Source: Sutterella sp. (GTDB lineage Bacteria; Pseudomonadota; Gammaproteobacteria; Burkholderiales; Burkholderiaceae_F). From it: a stretch of DNA of 64,000 bases. A model generated the notes under the pieces. That model was not told the DNA's origin, searched no databases, and worked only from the letters and a program-made list of their open reading frames with translations. Position numbers and translations under genes: made by a program. Positions 53,235-61,216 of the stretch are shown piece by piece (positions within the stretch are counted from its first letter, which is position 1; each line of letters begins with the position of its first letter). The stretch lies in contig DYBN01000014.1 in NCBI GenBank assembly GCA_019418605.1, positions 46,665-110,664 of the forward strand. Reading direction: 5' to 3'.

Positions 53235-53693
53235 ATGTCTTTTTTCTCGGACTTTACGCTCTCGGCTGCGGTGCTCTGGCTCGTGGCGGGGCTCATTCTC
53301 GGGGCGGCCGAAATTCTTGTGGGGACCTTCTATCTCCTTGTGGTCGGCGCCTCCTGCGTTCTTGCCGCGGCCGCAGCCGCCATGGGACTCTCGGGCGCCT
53401 GGCAGTTTTGCATATTTGCCGTTGCCATCATCGCAGGGGGCCTTCTTGTGCGCCGCTTCAAGGGGCGCGAGACGCCGCAGGACAGACAGGCGCAGGCTCT
53501 GCAAAACGCCGATGTCGGCCAGATTGTCGTCGTGCACGCCTGGGGCGAAGACGGCACGGCTTTGGTGGACTACCGCGGCGCGCAGTGGCGCGCGCGGCTC
53601 TCTGAAGGTGCTGAGGCTGCAACAGGACCGTGCGTGATCGAAGCCCTTGACGGCGCGATGCTTGTCGTGCGCCCGCGCAAAGCTCAAAATTAG
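53235..53693 (+). CDS. NfeD-type short membrane protein
   Basis: A 152-residue NfeD1b-like protein: two or three N-terminal membrane helices (WLVAGLILGAAEILVGTFYL at about 15-34) and a C-terminal OB-fold domain (GQIVVVHAWGEDGTALVDYR). Short NfeD proteins are nearly always encoded beside an SPFH (stomatin-like) gene, as here, and help form membrane microdomains or support protease activity. GAGGTGA precedes the ATG. First gene of a likely five-gene operon. Confidence 0.88.
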   Translation: MSFFSDFTLSAAVLWLVAGLILGAAEILVGTFYLLVVGASCVLAAAAAAMGLSGAWQFCIFAVAIIAGGLLVRRFKGRETPQDRQAQALQNADVGQIVVVHAWGEDGTALVDYRGAQWRARLSEGAEAATGPCVIEALDGAMLVVRPRKAQN

Positions 53694-53745
53694 GAGCGAT
53701 CGCGCATCAACGCGGAAAACCCTTTTTATTGTCGGGACGGATACG

Positions 53746-54726
53746 ATGTCGAACTTTCTGATTTTTTCGGTCGTTTTTGTCGTGCTCGCGGTGATTTTCG
53801 TCATGCAGTGCGTCAAGGTGGTGCCGCAGCAAAACGCCTGGGTTGTCGAGCGGCTCGGGAAATTTCATGCCGTGCTCAACCCCGGGCTCAACATCATCAT
53901 CCCGTTTATCGACCGCGTGGCCTACAAGCACAGCCTCAAGGAAGTGCCGCTTGATACGCCAAGCCAGGTTTGCATCACAAAGGACAACACGCAGTTGACG
54001 GTCGACGGCGTGCTCTTTTTCCAAGTGACCGACCCCAGGCGCGCAAGCTACGGCACGAGCAACTACATCATTGCCATCACGCAGCTTGCGCAAACGACGC
54101 TCAGAAGCGTCGTGGGCCGCATGGAGCTTGACAAAACGTTTGAAGAGCGCGACCTCATCAACCGCTCGGTTGTCTCGGCCATCGACGAGGCGGCTCTCAA
54201 CTGGGGCGTGAAGGTGCTGCGCTATGAAATCAAGGACCTGACGCCGCCCGCGGTGATTTTGCAGGCCATGCAGCAGCAGATCACGGCCGAGCGCGAAAAG
54301 CGCGCCGTCGTGGCCGCCTCCGAAGGCAGAAAGCTCGAGCAGATCAACCTTGCCACCGGCGCCCGGGAAGCGGCCATCGCGCAGTCCGAAGGTGAAAAGC
54401 AGGCCGAAATCAACAAGGCCCAGGGGCAGGCGGCCGCCACGCTTGCCATTGCGCAGGCCACGGCCGAGGCCCTGCGGATGGTGGCCGAGGCCACCAATGC
54501 GCCGGGCGGCATGAACGCGGCCAATCTGCAGGTGGCCGAGAAGTTTGTCGAGAGCTTCGGGGCTCTGGCCAAGGCGGGCAACACGCTCATTGTTCCGGCC
54601 AACTTAAGCGACATCACAAGCCTCGTGAGCTCGGCTCTGACGATCGTCAAGGGCACGCAGGGGACAGGCGCGAGCGCAGCCGCGCCCGCGCAGATTGCCC
54701 CGGGCAAGACGGGCGGCGCGGCGTAA
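53746..54726 (+). CDS. SPFH/stomatin-like protein (QmcA type)
   Basis: A 326-residue protein with an N-terminal membrane anchor (NFLIFSVVFVVLAVIFVMQC), an SPFH domain from VVPQQNAWVVERLGKFHAVL, and a coiled-coil Ala/Glu/Gln-rich region (REAAIAQSEGEKQAEINKAQ). This matches QmcA/slipin proteins, which form large cage-like oligomers on the membrane and bind FtsH-type proteases. It follows nfeD by 52 bases and precedes three small paralogous genes, the first only 10 bases after its stop. Confidence 0.92.
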   Translation: MSNFLIFSVVFVVLAVIFVMQCVKVVPQQNAWVVERLGKFHAVLNPGLNIIIPFIDRVAYKHSLKEVPLDTPSQVCITKDNTQLTVDGVLFFQVTDPRRASYGTSNYIIAITQLAQTTLRSVVGRMELDKTFEERDLINRSVVSAIDEAALNWGVKVLRYEIKDLTPPAVILQAMQQQITAEREKRAVVAASEGRKLEQINLATGAREAAIAQSEGEKQAEINKAQGQAAATLAIAQATAEALRMVAEATNAPGGMNAANLQVAEKFVESFGALAKAGNTLIVPANLSDITSLVSSALTIVKGTQGTGASAAAPAQIAPGKTGGAA

Positions 54727-54735
54727 GGATCGGGC

Positions 54736-55293
54736 ATGAAGGAAGCGCGCATGAAAAGAGTTCCAACACAAGAGCCCGGCCGCAAGTTTCGGCTCGGCAG
54801 CCGCCTTGACGTCTATGCCCTGCTGCTTGAGTACTTTGACGTCTACGTCGAACTCATGGCGGAAATCATCCGCAAGGCTCCGCAAGAGAGCGTGCCCGTG
54901 GCGCAGATGGCCGAGCAGGAAGCGGTTTTGGCGGGCTTTTTGACGGAGATTTTCACCGGCCGCAACACGACGCGCACGATCCCGGTGCCGGGCTGGAACG
55001 GAGAGGGTCTCGGCAGGGCGCTGCGCATGAAGTTTGCCCTGCAGCTTCTGCGTCTTTCGGAGTCCGACGCCGAGCTCTTTGCCGAAGACGGCGAGGTGGT
55101 GCACTTTGGCATGATCGAGCTTGTGCGCGAGATGCAAAAACTTGCCTGGAAGTGCGCGGGGCAGGGGGGAGAGCATCTTGAGCGCCAGGGCAGAGAGGTC
55201 CACGAGCTGTGCGCGCGCTGGTCGGCGCTGCTCTCCAACTCTTCCGACCCTCTGCCGATGCAGGAAGCTCGCAAAGAGCCCCGTGCGGGGTAA
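54736..55293 (+). CDS. Unknown protein, first of three tandem paralogues
   Basis: A 185-residue, probably cytoplasmic helical protein. I do not recognise a family. It contains the block FTGRNTTRTIPVPGWN (73-88) followed by GLGRALRMKF and, later, EVVHFGMIELVREM, which line up with blocks in the two following genes. There is no signal peptide or membrane helix. The start may be ATG 54751 (MKRVPTQEPG), which has AAGGA seven bases upstream; the ATG at 54736 lies 10 bases after the SPFH stop. Position argues for a role with the SPFH/NfeD membrane complex. Confidence 0.7.
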   Translation: MKEARMKRVPTQEPGRKFRLGSRLDVYALLLEYFDVYVELMAEIIRKAPQESVPVAQMAEQEAVLAGFLTEIFTGRNTTRTIPVPGWNGEGLGRALRMKFALQLLRLSESDAELFAEDGEVVHFGMIELVREMQKLAWKCAGQGGEHLERQGREVHELCARWSALLSNSSDPLPMQEARKEPRAG

Positions 55294-55358
55294 GGCGCAC
55301 GCGGCGAGCAGACAGGCTTTTTTGATTTACTTTTTTTACCGTGAGGCAGCGTTAAGAC

Positions 55359-55862
55359 ATGCAGCAAGAGCAGCAGAGCATTTCGCAGGAGGGCGCGGCG
55401 AGGCCGAGCATGGCCGATGCCCGCGTGGTGCGCGAACTCTTTGAGCTTGCGGCCGACGAGGTGCTCTTTCGCCTCGTGAGCGTCTCAAGCGGGAAAATGA
55501 CCGCCGAGCGCGCCCGCGACATGGACGATGCGCTCGCAAAGCACCTTGCCCGCGCGCTCATGGGAGAAAATCCGCAGTTTTCTCCGGCGCCCGGTTGGAG
55601 CGGGAAGCCCTGCGCGCGCAGTCTCGCAGCGGTTGATCCGGCGCTTTTTGCAGAGGTCTTTGCCGGGGAGGCAGGCCGCACGCCCGACAACCCCCGCGTG
55701 CTGATGGTGCAGGCGGCAAGCGTTTTTTACCGCGCGATCTATGCGGCGATTCGCCGCGAAATCGTCCGCGAGGGTGCAAGCCGCGAAAGCGTGAAGGCCG
55801 CCATGAGCGAAGTGGTCGACCGTTATGCACTGGCCGCGATGCCCGCGGGCAGCGGCGCGTAG
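55359..55862 (+). CDS. Unknown protein, second of three tandem paralogues
   Basis: A 167-residue protein with no recognised domain, signal or membrane helix. The shared block is LMGENPQFSPAPGWSG (67-82), followed by ARSLAAVDPALFAEVF and then NPRVLMVQAASVFYRAIY, which aligns with EVVHFGMIELVREM of the first and EVIHTAAGIFLADVY of the third paralogue. Predicted mostly helical. It lies 66 bases after the first paralogue on the same strand. Confidence 0.7.
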   Translation: MQQEQQSISQEGAARPSMADARVVRELFELAADEVLFRLVSVSSGKMTAERARDMDDALAKHLARALMGENPQFSPAPGWSGKPCARSLAAVDPALFAEVFAGEAGRTPDNPRVLMVQAASVFYRAIYAAIRREIVREGASRESVKAAMSEVVDRYALAAMPAGSGA

Positions 55863-55936
55863 CGTTGTGGGCCGGCGCCGGCCCCTAATCATGATTCAAA
55901 CCATAAGCAAACGACAGGCAAAGGAGAAACCTTTAC

Positions 55937-56458
55937 ATGAGCCGATGCAATAGTTGTGCGACGGGCCGCGGCTGCCACGATTTTTCAAGCCGCGCCGAGC
56001 AGCTCCCGAGCCTTGTGGCAATCGACGTCGTGGAAAAGCTTCTGCTGCAGGCGCTCAAGAACACGGCAAACCGCGCCTGCCAGGCTGCCGCAGGCGACAT
56101 GTCCGACGACGAACTCAAGGCCGCCAACAAAAAGCTTGTCGACTGGCTCGCCCAAACGTTCTCGGGCGCCAATCCCCATTTTCAATCCTCCGAAGACTGG
56201 AATCCGCGGGGGCTTGCGCACTACTTGCGCGACGTGCTTGCCGAAAACTTCAAGACCCTTGAAGACGAAAAGCTCAAGGACGACGAGGAAGTCATTCACA
56301 CGGCCGCGGGCATCTTTCTTGCCGACGTTTACGGCACGCTGCATGCGCTTGCCATTGACGGCCATCCCTTTGCGGGCATTGAAAACACCGAGCCCTGCGT
56401 GCGGCTGGTGAACTTCTGGGCGCAGGTGATGGTGGGCGCGCCGATGTTTGAGGGGTAG
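55937..56458 (+). CDS. Unknown protein, third of three tandem paralogues, Cys-rich start
   Basis: A 173-residue protein with the shared block FSGANPHFQSSEDWNP (75-90), then GLAHYLRDVLAENFKTL and EEVIHTAAGIFLADVYGTLH. Unlike the other two it begins MSRCNSCATGRGCHDF, with four cysteine/histidine candidates in 14 residues (Cys4, Cys7, Cys13, His14) that could bind a metal. There is no signal or membrane segment. AAGGAGAAAC precedes the ATG. It ends the putative nfeD-SPFH operon; the MFS gene starts 83 bases on. Confidence 0.7.
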   Translation: MSRCNSCATGRGCHDFSSRAEQLPSLVAIDVVEKLLLQALKNTANRACQAAAGDMSDDELKAANKKLVDWLAQTFSGANPHFQSSEDWNPRGLAHYLRDVLAENFKTLEDEKLKDDEEVIHTAAGIFLADVYGTLHALAIDGHPFAGIENTEPCVRLVNFWAQVMVGAPMFEG

Positions 56459-56540
56459 GCAAAGGCTTTCGGGCGGGCGCGGGGCAACGACAAGGAAAGG
56501 ACGAGACAAGGACGAGGAAAGGACAAGGAGAGGGCGGCTT

Positions 56541-57884
56541 ATGGCTATTTTTTCGCGCAGCGCCCTTTGCGAGGGCGTCGCTCCCAGGGAGTGCTTGAGC
56601 TGGGCGCTTTTTGACGCCGCCAATTCGGGCTACAGCACGGTGGTGCTCACGGCGGTCTTCAACGCCTACTTTGTCGCCGTCATCTGCGCGGACGCCGACT
56701 GGGCCACGTTTGTCTGGAGCTGCGCCGTGGCCGCGGGCAACGCCCTTTCCATGGCGCTGATGCCCGTCATCGGACGCATGGCCGATCTGAAGGCGGCAAA
56801 AAAGAAGTGGCTTGCGGCGGCGACCCTCTTGTGCGTGGCGGCAACGGCGCTCCTTTCCCTCTCGGGGCCGGGGACGTACGTGCTTGCCATTTCTCTCATT
56901 GTTCTTAGCAGCGTGGGCTACAACGTGGGCGAGACGCTCAATTCGGCCTTTCTTCCCGAGATTGCGCGGCCCGAGGCCGTCGGCAAGGTCTCGGGTTGGG
57001 GGTGGTCGCTTGGCTACGTCGGAGGCCTCGCGACGCTTGCCGTGTGTCTTGCGGTGGTGCTTGCAGGGCGCCGCGCGGGCGAGTCCGAAGAGGTGCTCGT
57101 GGGGGCAAGCTGCCTCATTACGGCCGCGATTTTCTTTGTGCTTGCCATTCCCGCCATCGCGTTTTTAAAGGAGAGAAGCGCGCCGATTGCGCCCGAGGCG
57201 ACCTGGCTTCAAGCCTGGCGCGAAGCCTCGGCGCAATTGAAGGAAACCGCTTCGCTTCTGGGACGCTACCGGGACTTTGCGCGCCTGGTTGTTTGCGGCT
57301 TTCTTTATCAGTGCGGCATTGCAACGGTCATTACCCTTGCCGCCGTCTATGCAAGCTCGGTGATGGGCTTTGGGCTCGTTCAGACGCTTGTTCTCGTGCT
57401 TGTGGTCAACGTCACGGCCGCCGTCGGCGCCTTTGCCTTTGGCTACGTTGAAGACAAGCTCGGACACAAACTTGCGCTTGCCGTGACGCTGCTCGTCTGG
57501 ATTGCCATGGTCGCGGCCGCCGCAAGCGCGCAAAGCGCGGGGATGTTTTGGTTTGCGGCCAACCTCGCGGGCCTTGCCATGGGCTCGAGCCAGTCCGCCG
57601 GCAGGGCGATGGTCGCCGTGCTCGCCCCCGCCGGAAGGCTTGCGCAGTTTTATAGTTTCTGGAACATGGCCTTGTGGTTTTCGGCCATCGTGGGGCCAAT
57701 CACGTACGGCGCCGTGACCTGGGCCACGGGCAACAACCAGCGCCTTGCCATCGTCGTGGTGGGATTTTTCTTCGTGCTGGGGCTGCTTGCGCTCATCCCG
57801 GTCAATCTCAAGAGGGGAGCGGCGATTGCGCGCGAAGATAATGGAGGCGAGATCGCCGCAGCAAAAGCGCCGGGCGCTCCTTAA
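56541..57884 (+). CDS. UMF1-type MFS transporter
   Basis: A 447-residue protein with about 12 helices. The start SWALFDAANSGYSTVVLTAVFN and the SSVGYNVGETLNSAFLPEIA stretch are typical of the UMF1 (Atg22-like) branch of MFS transporters, whose yeast member exports amino acids from the vacuole. Bacterial substrates are unknown. AGGAGAGGG lies before the ATG at 56541; the longer frame from 56448 is Arg/Gly-rich junk. It may be in the same transcript as the genes upstream. Confidence 0.87.
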   Translation: MAIFSRSALCEGVAPRECLSWALFDAANSGYSTVVLTAVFNAYFVAVICADADWATFVWSCAVAAGNALSMALMPVIGRMADLKAAKKKWLAAATLLCVAATALLSLSGPGTYVLAISLIVLSSVGYNVGETLNSAFLPEIARPEAVGKVSGWGWSLGYVGGLATLAVCLAVVLAGRRAGESEEVLVGASCLITAAIFFVLAIPAIAFLKERSAPIAPEATWLQAWREASAQLKETASLLGRYRDFARLVVCGFLYQCGIATVITLAAVYASSVMGFGLVQTLVLVLVVNVTAAVGAFAFGYVEDKLGHKLALAVTLLVWIAMVAAAASAQSAGMFWFAANLAGLAMGSSQSAGRAMVAVLAPAGRLAQFYSFWNMALWFSAIVGPITYGAVTWATGNNQRLAIVVVGFFFVLGLLALIPVNLKRGAAIAREDNGGEIAAAKAPGAP

Positions 57885-57979
57885 AAAAGCAAGGCCTGCG
57901 GCGGGGCAATGCCCCGGCGCTTAAGCAGAAAAGCATTTTTCAAAGCGTTTCGATTATCGAATCAAAGGAAGACAACGAC

Positions 57980-59146
57980 ATGAACAACTTCACCTACTGC
58001 AATGCGACCGAGCTTGTCTTCGGGCGCGGCATGCACAAGGAGATCGGCGCGCATATCAAGCGCGTCTGCCCTGATGTCAAAAAGGTTCTCGTGGTCTACG
58101 GCTCGGGTTCGGCCGTGAAGTCGGGCGTTCTTCCCGCGGCGGTCGAAAGCCTTGAGGCCGCGGGCTTTTTGGTGGTCACCAAGGGGGGCGTGCACCCCAA
58201 TCCGACGGTGGAGTTCGTGCGCGAAGTCATTGACTTTGCGCGAAGCGAAGCCTGCGACCTGCTTCTTGCCGTGGGCGGCGGAAGCGTCATCGACACGGCC
58301 AAGGCTGCGGCCATGGGCGTGCCCTACGAAGGGGACGTGTGGGACTTTTTCTGCGGCAAGGCCGTCCCCCAAAAGGCGCTTCCCGTGTGCACGGTGCTCA
58401 CGATCCCGGCGGCGGGGTCCGAACAGAGCGTGCGCGCGGTGATCACCAACGGCACGACGAAGGCGGGCGCGGGCTTTGCGCTCCTGCGCCCGAAGGTTTC
58501 GGTCATCAACCCGGAAATCTTCTTTACGCTGCCCCAGCGCCAGATGTCGGCTGGCGTCATCGACATGATGAGCCACATTTTCGAGCGCTACTTCACCAAC
58601 ACCGAGGGCGTTGACTTTACGAGCTCGGAGGCCGAGGCGGCCTTGAAGGTCATCATGCGCAACGGCTTGAAGCTCATGCAGAAGATGGACGACTACGAAG
58701 CCTGGGCCGAGATCGGGCTTGCGGGCAGCTTCGCGCACAACGGCTTTTTTGGCCTGGGGCACGAAGAGGACTGGGCCTGCCACGGCATCGAGCATGCGCT
58801 CTCGGGGTGGGACGACAAGATCATTCACGGCGAGGGGCTTGCCGTTGTGATTCCCTCCTGGATGAGCTACGTCTGGCCCGTCAATCCCGAGCGGTTCGTG
58901 CGCTTTGCGCGCGAAGTCTTCGGCATTGCGCCCGATCAGGACAATGAGACGACCGTCAAGCTTGCCGTTGCCAAGCTCTGCTCGTTCCTGCAGCAGATGA
59001 ACCTGCCCACGAAGCTCTCGCAGCTCACCGACAAGGAGGTTCCTGTGAAGGAAATCGCGCAGGCCGCAACGGGCGGCGCCACCCTCGGGCACTTCAAGGC
59101 CCTTGAGGCCAAGGACGTCGAGGCGATTTTGATCAATGCCCGATAG
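57980..59146 (+). CDS. Iron-dependent alcohol dehydrogenase (YqhD/butanol dehydrogenase type)
   Basis: A 388-residue group III alcohol dehydrogenase: NADPH-binding LLLAVGGGSVIDTAKAAAMG (about 94-113), metal ligands Asp in MSAGVIDMMSHIFE and His residues in ACHGIEHALSG and IIHGEGLAVVIP. The N-terminal FTYCNATELVFGRG is typical of the YqhD/BdhA branch, which reduces aldehydes. The last 11 bases overlap the start of the tadA gene, suggesting translational coupling. Confidence 0.93.
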   Translation: MNNFTYCNATELVFGRGMHKEIGAHIKRVCPDVKKVLVVYGSGSAVKSGVLPAAVESLEAAGFLVVTKGGVHPNPTVEFVREVIDFARSEACDLLLAVGGGSVIDTAKAAAMGVPYEGDVWDFFCGKAVPQKALPVCTVLTIPAAGSEQSVRAVITNGTTKAGAGFALLRPKVSVINPEIFFTLPQRQMSAGVIDMMSHIFERYFTNTEGVDFTSSEAEAALKVIMRNGLKLMQKMDDYEAWAEIGLAGSFAHNGFFGLGHEEDWACHGIEHALSGWDDKIIHGEGLAVVIPSWMSYVWPVNPERFVRFAREVFGIAPDQDNETTVKLAVAKLCSFLQQMNLPTKLSQLTDKEVPVKEIAQAATGGATLGHFKALEAKDVEAILINAR

Positions 59147-60155
59147 CCGCCCCGCGCCCGAGGCGGGCCCTGCGAGCGCAGCCCCTGCGGCCGAGCACGC
59201 GGGCCGCGTCTTTGACCTTGCGGTCGTCAAGCACTTCAACCACCTCACGCTCAGAAACGGCGTGGGGCTCTCGGGGCTCGGGCGCGATCCGAGAGACCTG
59301 GAGGTGCTCTTTCGCACGGCGCTTTACTTTGTGTCGGCCTGCGGCGTGCTCACAACGCTTGAAGAGCCGATTTTCAAGGCGCGCTTAGCCGACTTTCTCT
59401 CGCGTCACGCGCGCTGGCTCAAGACCACGAGCGAGGAGCTCTACGCGGCCTTGTGCGGGTGCGGCATTGTGGGAGCGCGCGGGGGCGAGTGCTTCTGGGC
59501 GCTTTCGGTTGACCCGGCTTTTCGAACGCAGGAAAAGGTCCTTGCGGCCTGGGAGCATTTTGACGCCCAGCGCGTCAAGCGCCGCAGCAGGATTCAAGCG
59601 CAGCTGCAGGCCAAAAACCGCGCGGTCAACGCCCCTGCTGCGCCTGTTGTCAACCCCGAAGAAGACGTGCTCCTAATGGGCGAGGCGATCAAGGCTGCCA
59701 AAAAGGCCCTTGCCGCAGGAGAGGTTCCCGTGGGCGCCGTGCTTGCCATTGAAGGCAACATCGTGGCCGCCGCCGGCAACGAGGTGATTGCAAGGCACGA
59801 TCCGACCGCGCACGCCGAAGTGCTCGTGATGCGCCGCGCGGCAGCGCTTTTGGGCAACGAACGGCTCACCGGGGCGGTGCTCTACGTTACGCTCGAGCCC
59901 TGCGCCATGTGCGCGGCGGCGATGTCGCTTGCGCGCATCGCGCGCGTTGTCTGGGGTGCCGACGATCCCAACTGCGGGGGCATGCGGGGAGCGATCAACG
60001 TCATTGAGCGCGCCCGCATGCACCATCGGGTTTCCATGACCCCGGGCGTGCTGCGAGCCGACTGCGAGCGGCTTTTAAAGCAGTTTTTTGAAGCAAGGCG
60101 CCGCGCAAAGGCCTCCGACGGGAAGGGCCTCCCCGACAAAAGCGGCGGCTCTTGA
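59136..60155 (+). CDS. tadA: tRNA adenosine deaminase TadA with unknown N-terminal domain
   Basis: A 339-residue protein, twice the usual TadA length (about 165). Residues 178-325 are a complete deaminase: zinc ligands and catalytic Glu in HAEV (226-229) and PCAMC (255-259), with DDPNCGGMRGAIN downstream. TadA converts A34 of tRNA-Arg(ACG) to inosine. Residues 25-165 form an unrecognised helical domain (YFVSACGVLTTLEEPIFKAR and LYAALCGCGIVGARG). The start overlaps the alcohol dehydrogenase gene by 11 bases. A later start inside the gene could give ordinary TadA, but the N-terminal frame is clearly coding in character. Confidence 0.88.
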   Translation: MPDSRPAPEAGPASAAPAAEHAGRVFDLAVVKHFNHLTLRNGVGLSGLGRDPRDLEVLFRTALYFVSACGVLTTLEEPIFKARLADFLSRHARWLKTTSEELYAALCGCGIVGARGGECFWALSVDPAFRTQEKVLAAWEHFDAQRVKRRSRIQAQLQAKNRAVNAPAAPVVNPEEDVLLMGEAIKAAKKALAAGEVPVGAVLAIEGNIVAAAGNEVIARHDPTAHAEVLVMRRAAALLGNERLTGAVLYVTLEPCAMCAAAMSLARIARVVWGADDPNCGGMRGAINVIERARMHHRVSMTPGVLRADCERLLKQFFEARRRAKASDGKGLPDKSGGS

Positions 60156-60195
60156 TTGGTTTTCGCGGGCAGCTTCCCATTGAGGCAGAAGTTTC

Positions 60196-61206
60196 ATGAA
60201 CGACGTGAGCAACCCCTCGATTTATGTCTGCGCGCCGGCGCGCACGTGTCTGACGGGCGAAAATCTCGATGTGGTTGACGCCGCGCACATCGATGCAGCT
60301 GAAGACGCTCTGCGCGCGCTTGGCTGGCGCGTCACAGAAGCGGCAAACGCACGAGACCTTCAAAAGGGCTTTGCGGGCGGCGACGCCGCGCGCGCGGCGG
60401 GGCTCGAGGCGGGCTTTGCAGACCCTTCAATTGATCTTGTGATGGCCCTGCGCGGGGGCTACGGCACCGCGAGGATTCTCCCGCTTCTAAATTGGGATGC
60501 GATCGGGAAAAGCCAGGCGGTGTTTGCAGGCCTCTCGGATCTGACGGCCTTTGGCCTTGCGCTTTACGCCAAATGCGGCCGTGCAAGCTGGCAGGGGCCC
60601 GTCGCGCATAGTTTTGCCCGCGGCAACGCCGTGTTCGTCGAGCGCTTCATGCGCGCCATGCGAGAGCCGCACTTTTCGTTTTCTTCTCCGGCTGTCTCAT
60701 TTTTGCCTTCTTCGGCAAAAGCCCGTGCTGACGGCGTTTTTGAAGCCCAAGGCACGATTTGGGGCGGGAACCTCACGATTCTCACGAGCCTTCTGGGCAC
60801 GCCCTGGATGCCTGAGATCGAAGGCGGCATTCTCGTCGTTGAAGACGTGCACGTGACCGCCTGGCGCTTTGAGCGCATGCTCGTGCAGCTTGCGCAGGCT
60901 GGAATCCTCGGAAGGCAAAAGGCGCTTGTCGTGGGCGACGTCACGGGCCACGAGGCGGGACTCAAAGGTGAAAATTCCGGCATTACGCTTAACGACAGCC
61001 TTGCGTACGCAGCGAACCTTGCCAACATCCCGGTCTTTGCGGGCCTGCCCTTCGGGCACCGGCCCGATACGATGACGCTGCCCGTGGGTTGCCCCGGGCG
61101 TCTTGTGTATGAGGGCGAGACGCTTGCGCTTGCCGCCGACGCGCCCCCGGTGCCCGCCGAGTGCCCGGGCGCGAGCGCGGCGCGATCGCCCCTGTGGTGG
61201 ACATAA
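60196..61206 (+). CDS. ldcA: Murein LD-carboxypeptidase
   Basis: A 336-residue serine peptidase of the LdcA family (S66), which removes the terminal D-Ala from cytoplasmic tetrapeptide during peptidoglycan recycling. The nucleophile Ser is in FAGLSDLTAFGLAL after MALRGGYGTARILPLLNW, with the Glu in IWGGNLTILTSLLGTPW and the His in GLPFGHRPDTMTLPVG. No signal peptide, as expected. It follows tadA by 40 bases and precedes the kinase gene by 10, so all may be one transcript. Confidence 0.92.
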   Translation: MNDVSNPSIYVCAPARTCLTGENLDVVDAAHIDAAEDALRALGWRVTEAANARDLQKGFAGGDAARAAGLEAGFADPSIDLVMALRGGYGTARILPLLNWDAIGKSQAVFAGLSDLTAFGLALYAKCGRASWQGPVAHSFARGNAVFVERFMRAMREPHFSFSSPAVSFLPSSAKARADGVFEAQGTIWGGNLTILTSLLGTPWMPEIEGGILVVEDVHVTAWRFERMLVQLAQAGILGRQKALVVGDVTGHEAGLKGENSGITLNDSLAYAANLANIPVFAGLPFGHRPDTMTLPVGCPGRLVYEGETLALAADAPPVPAECPGASAARSPLWWT

Positions 61207-61216
61207 GCGGCCGTAA

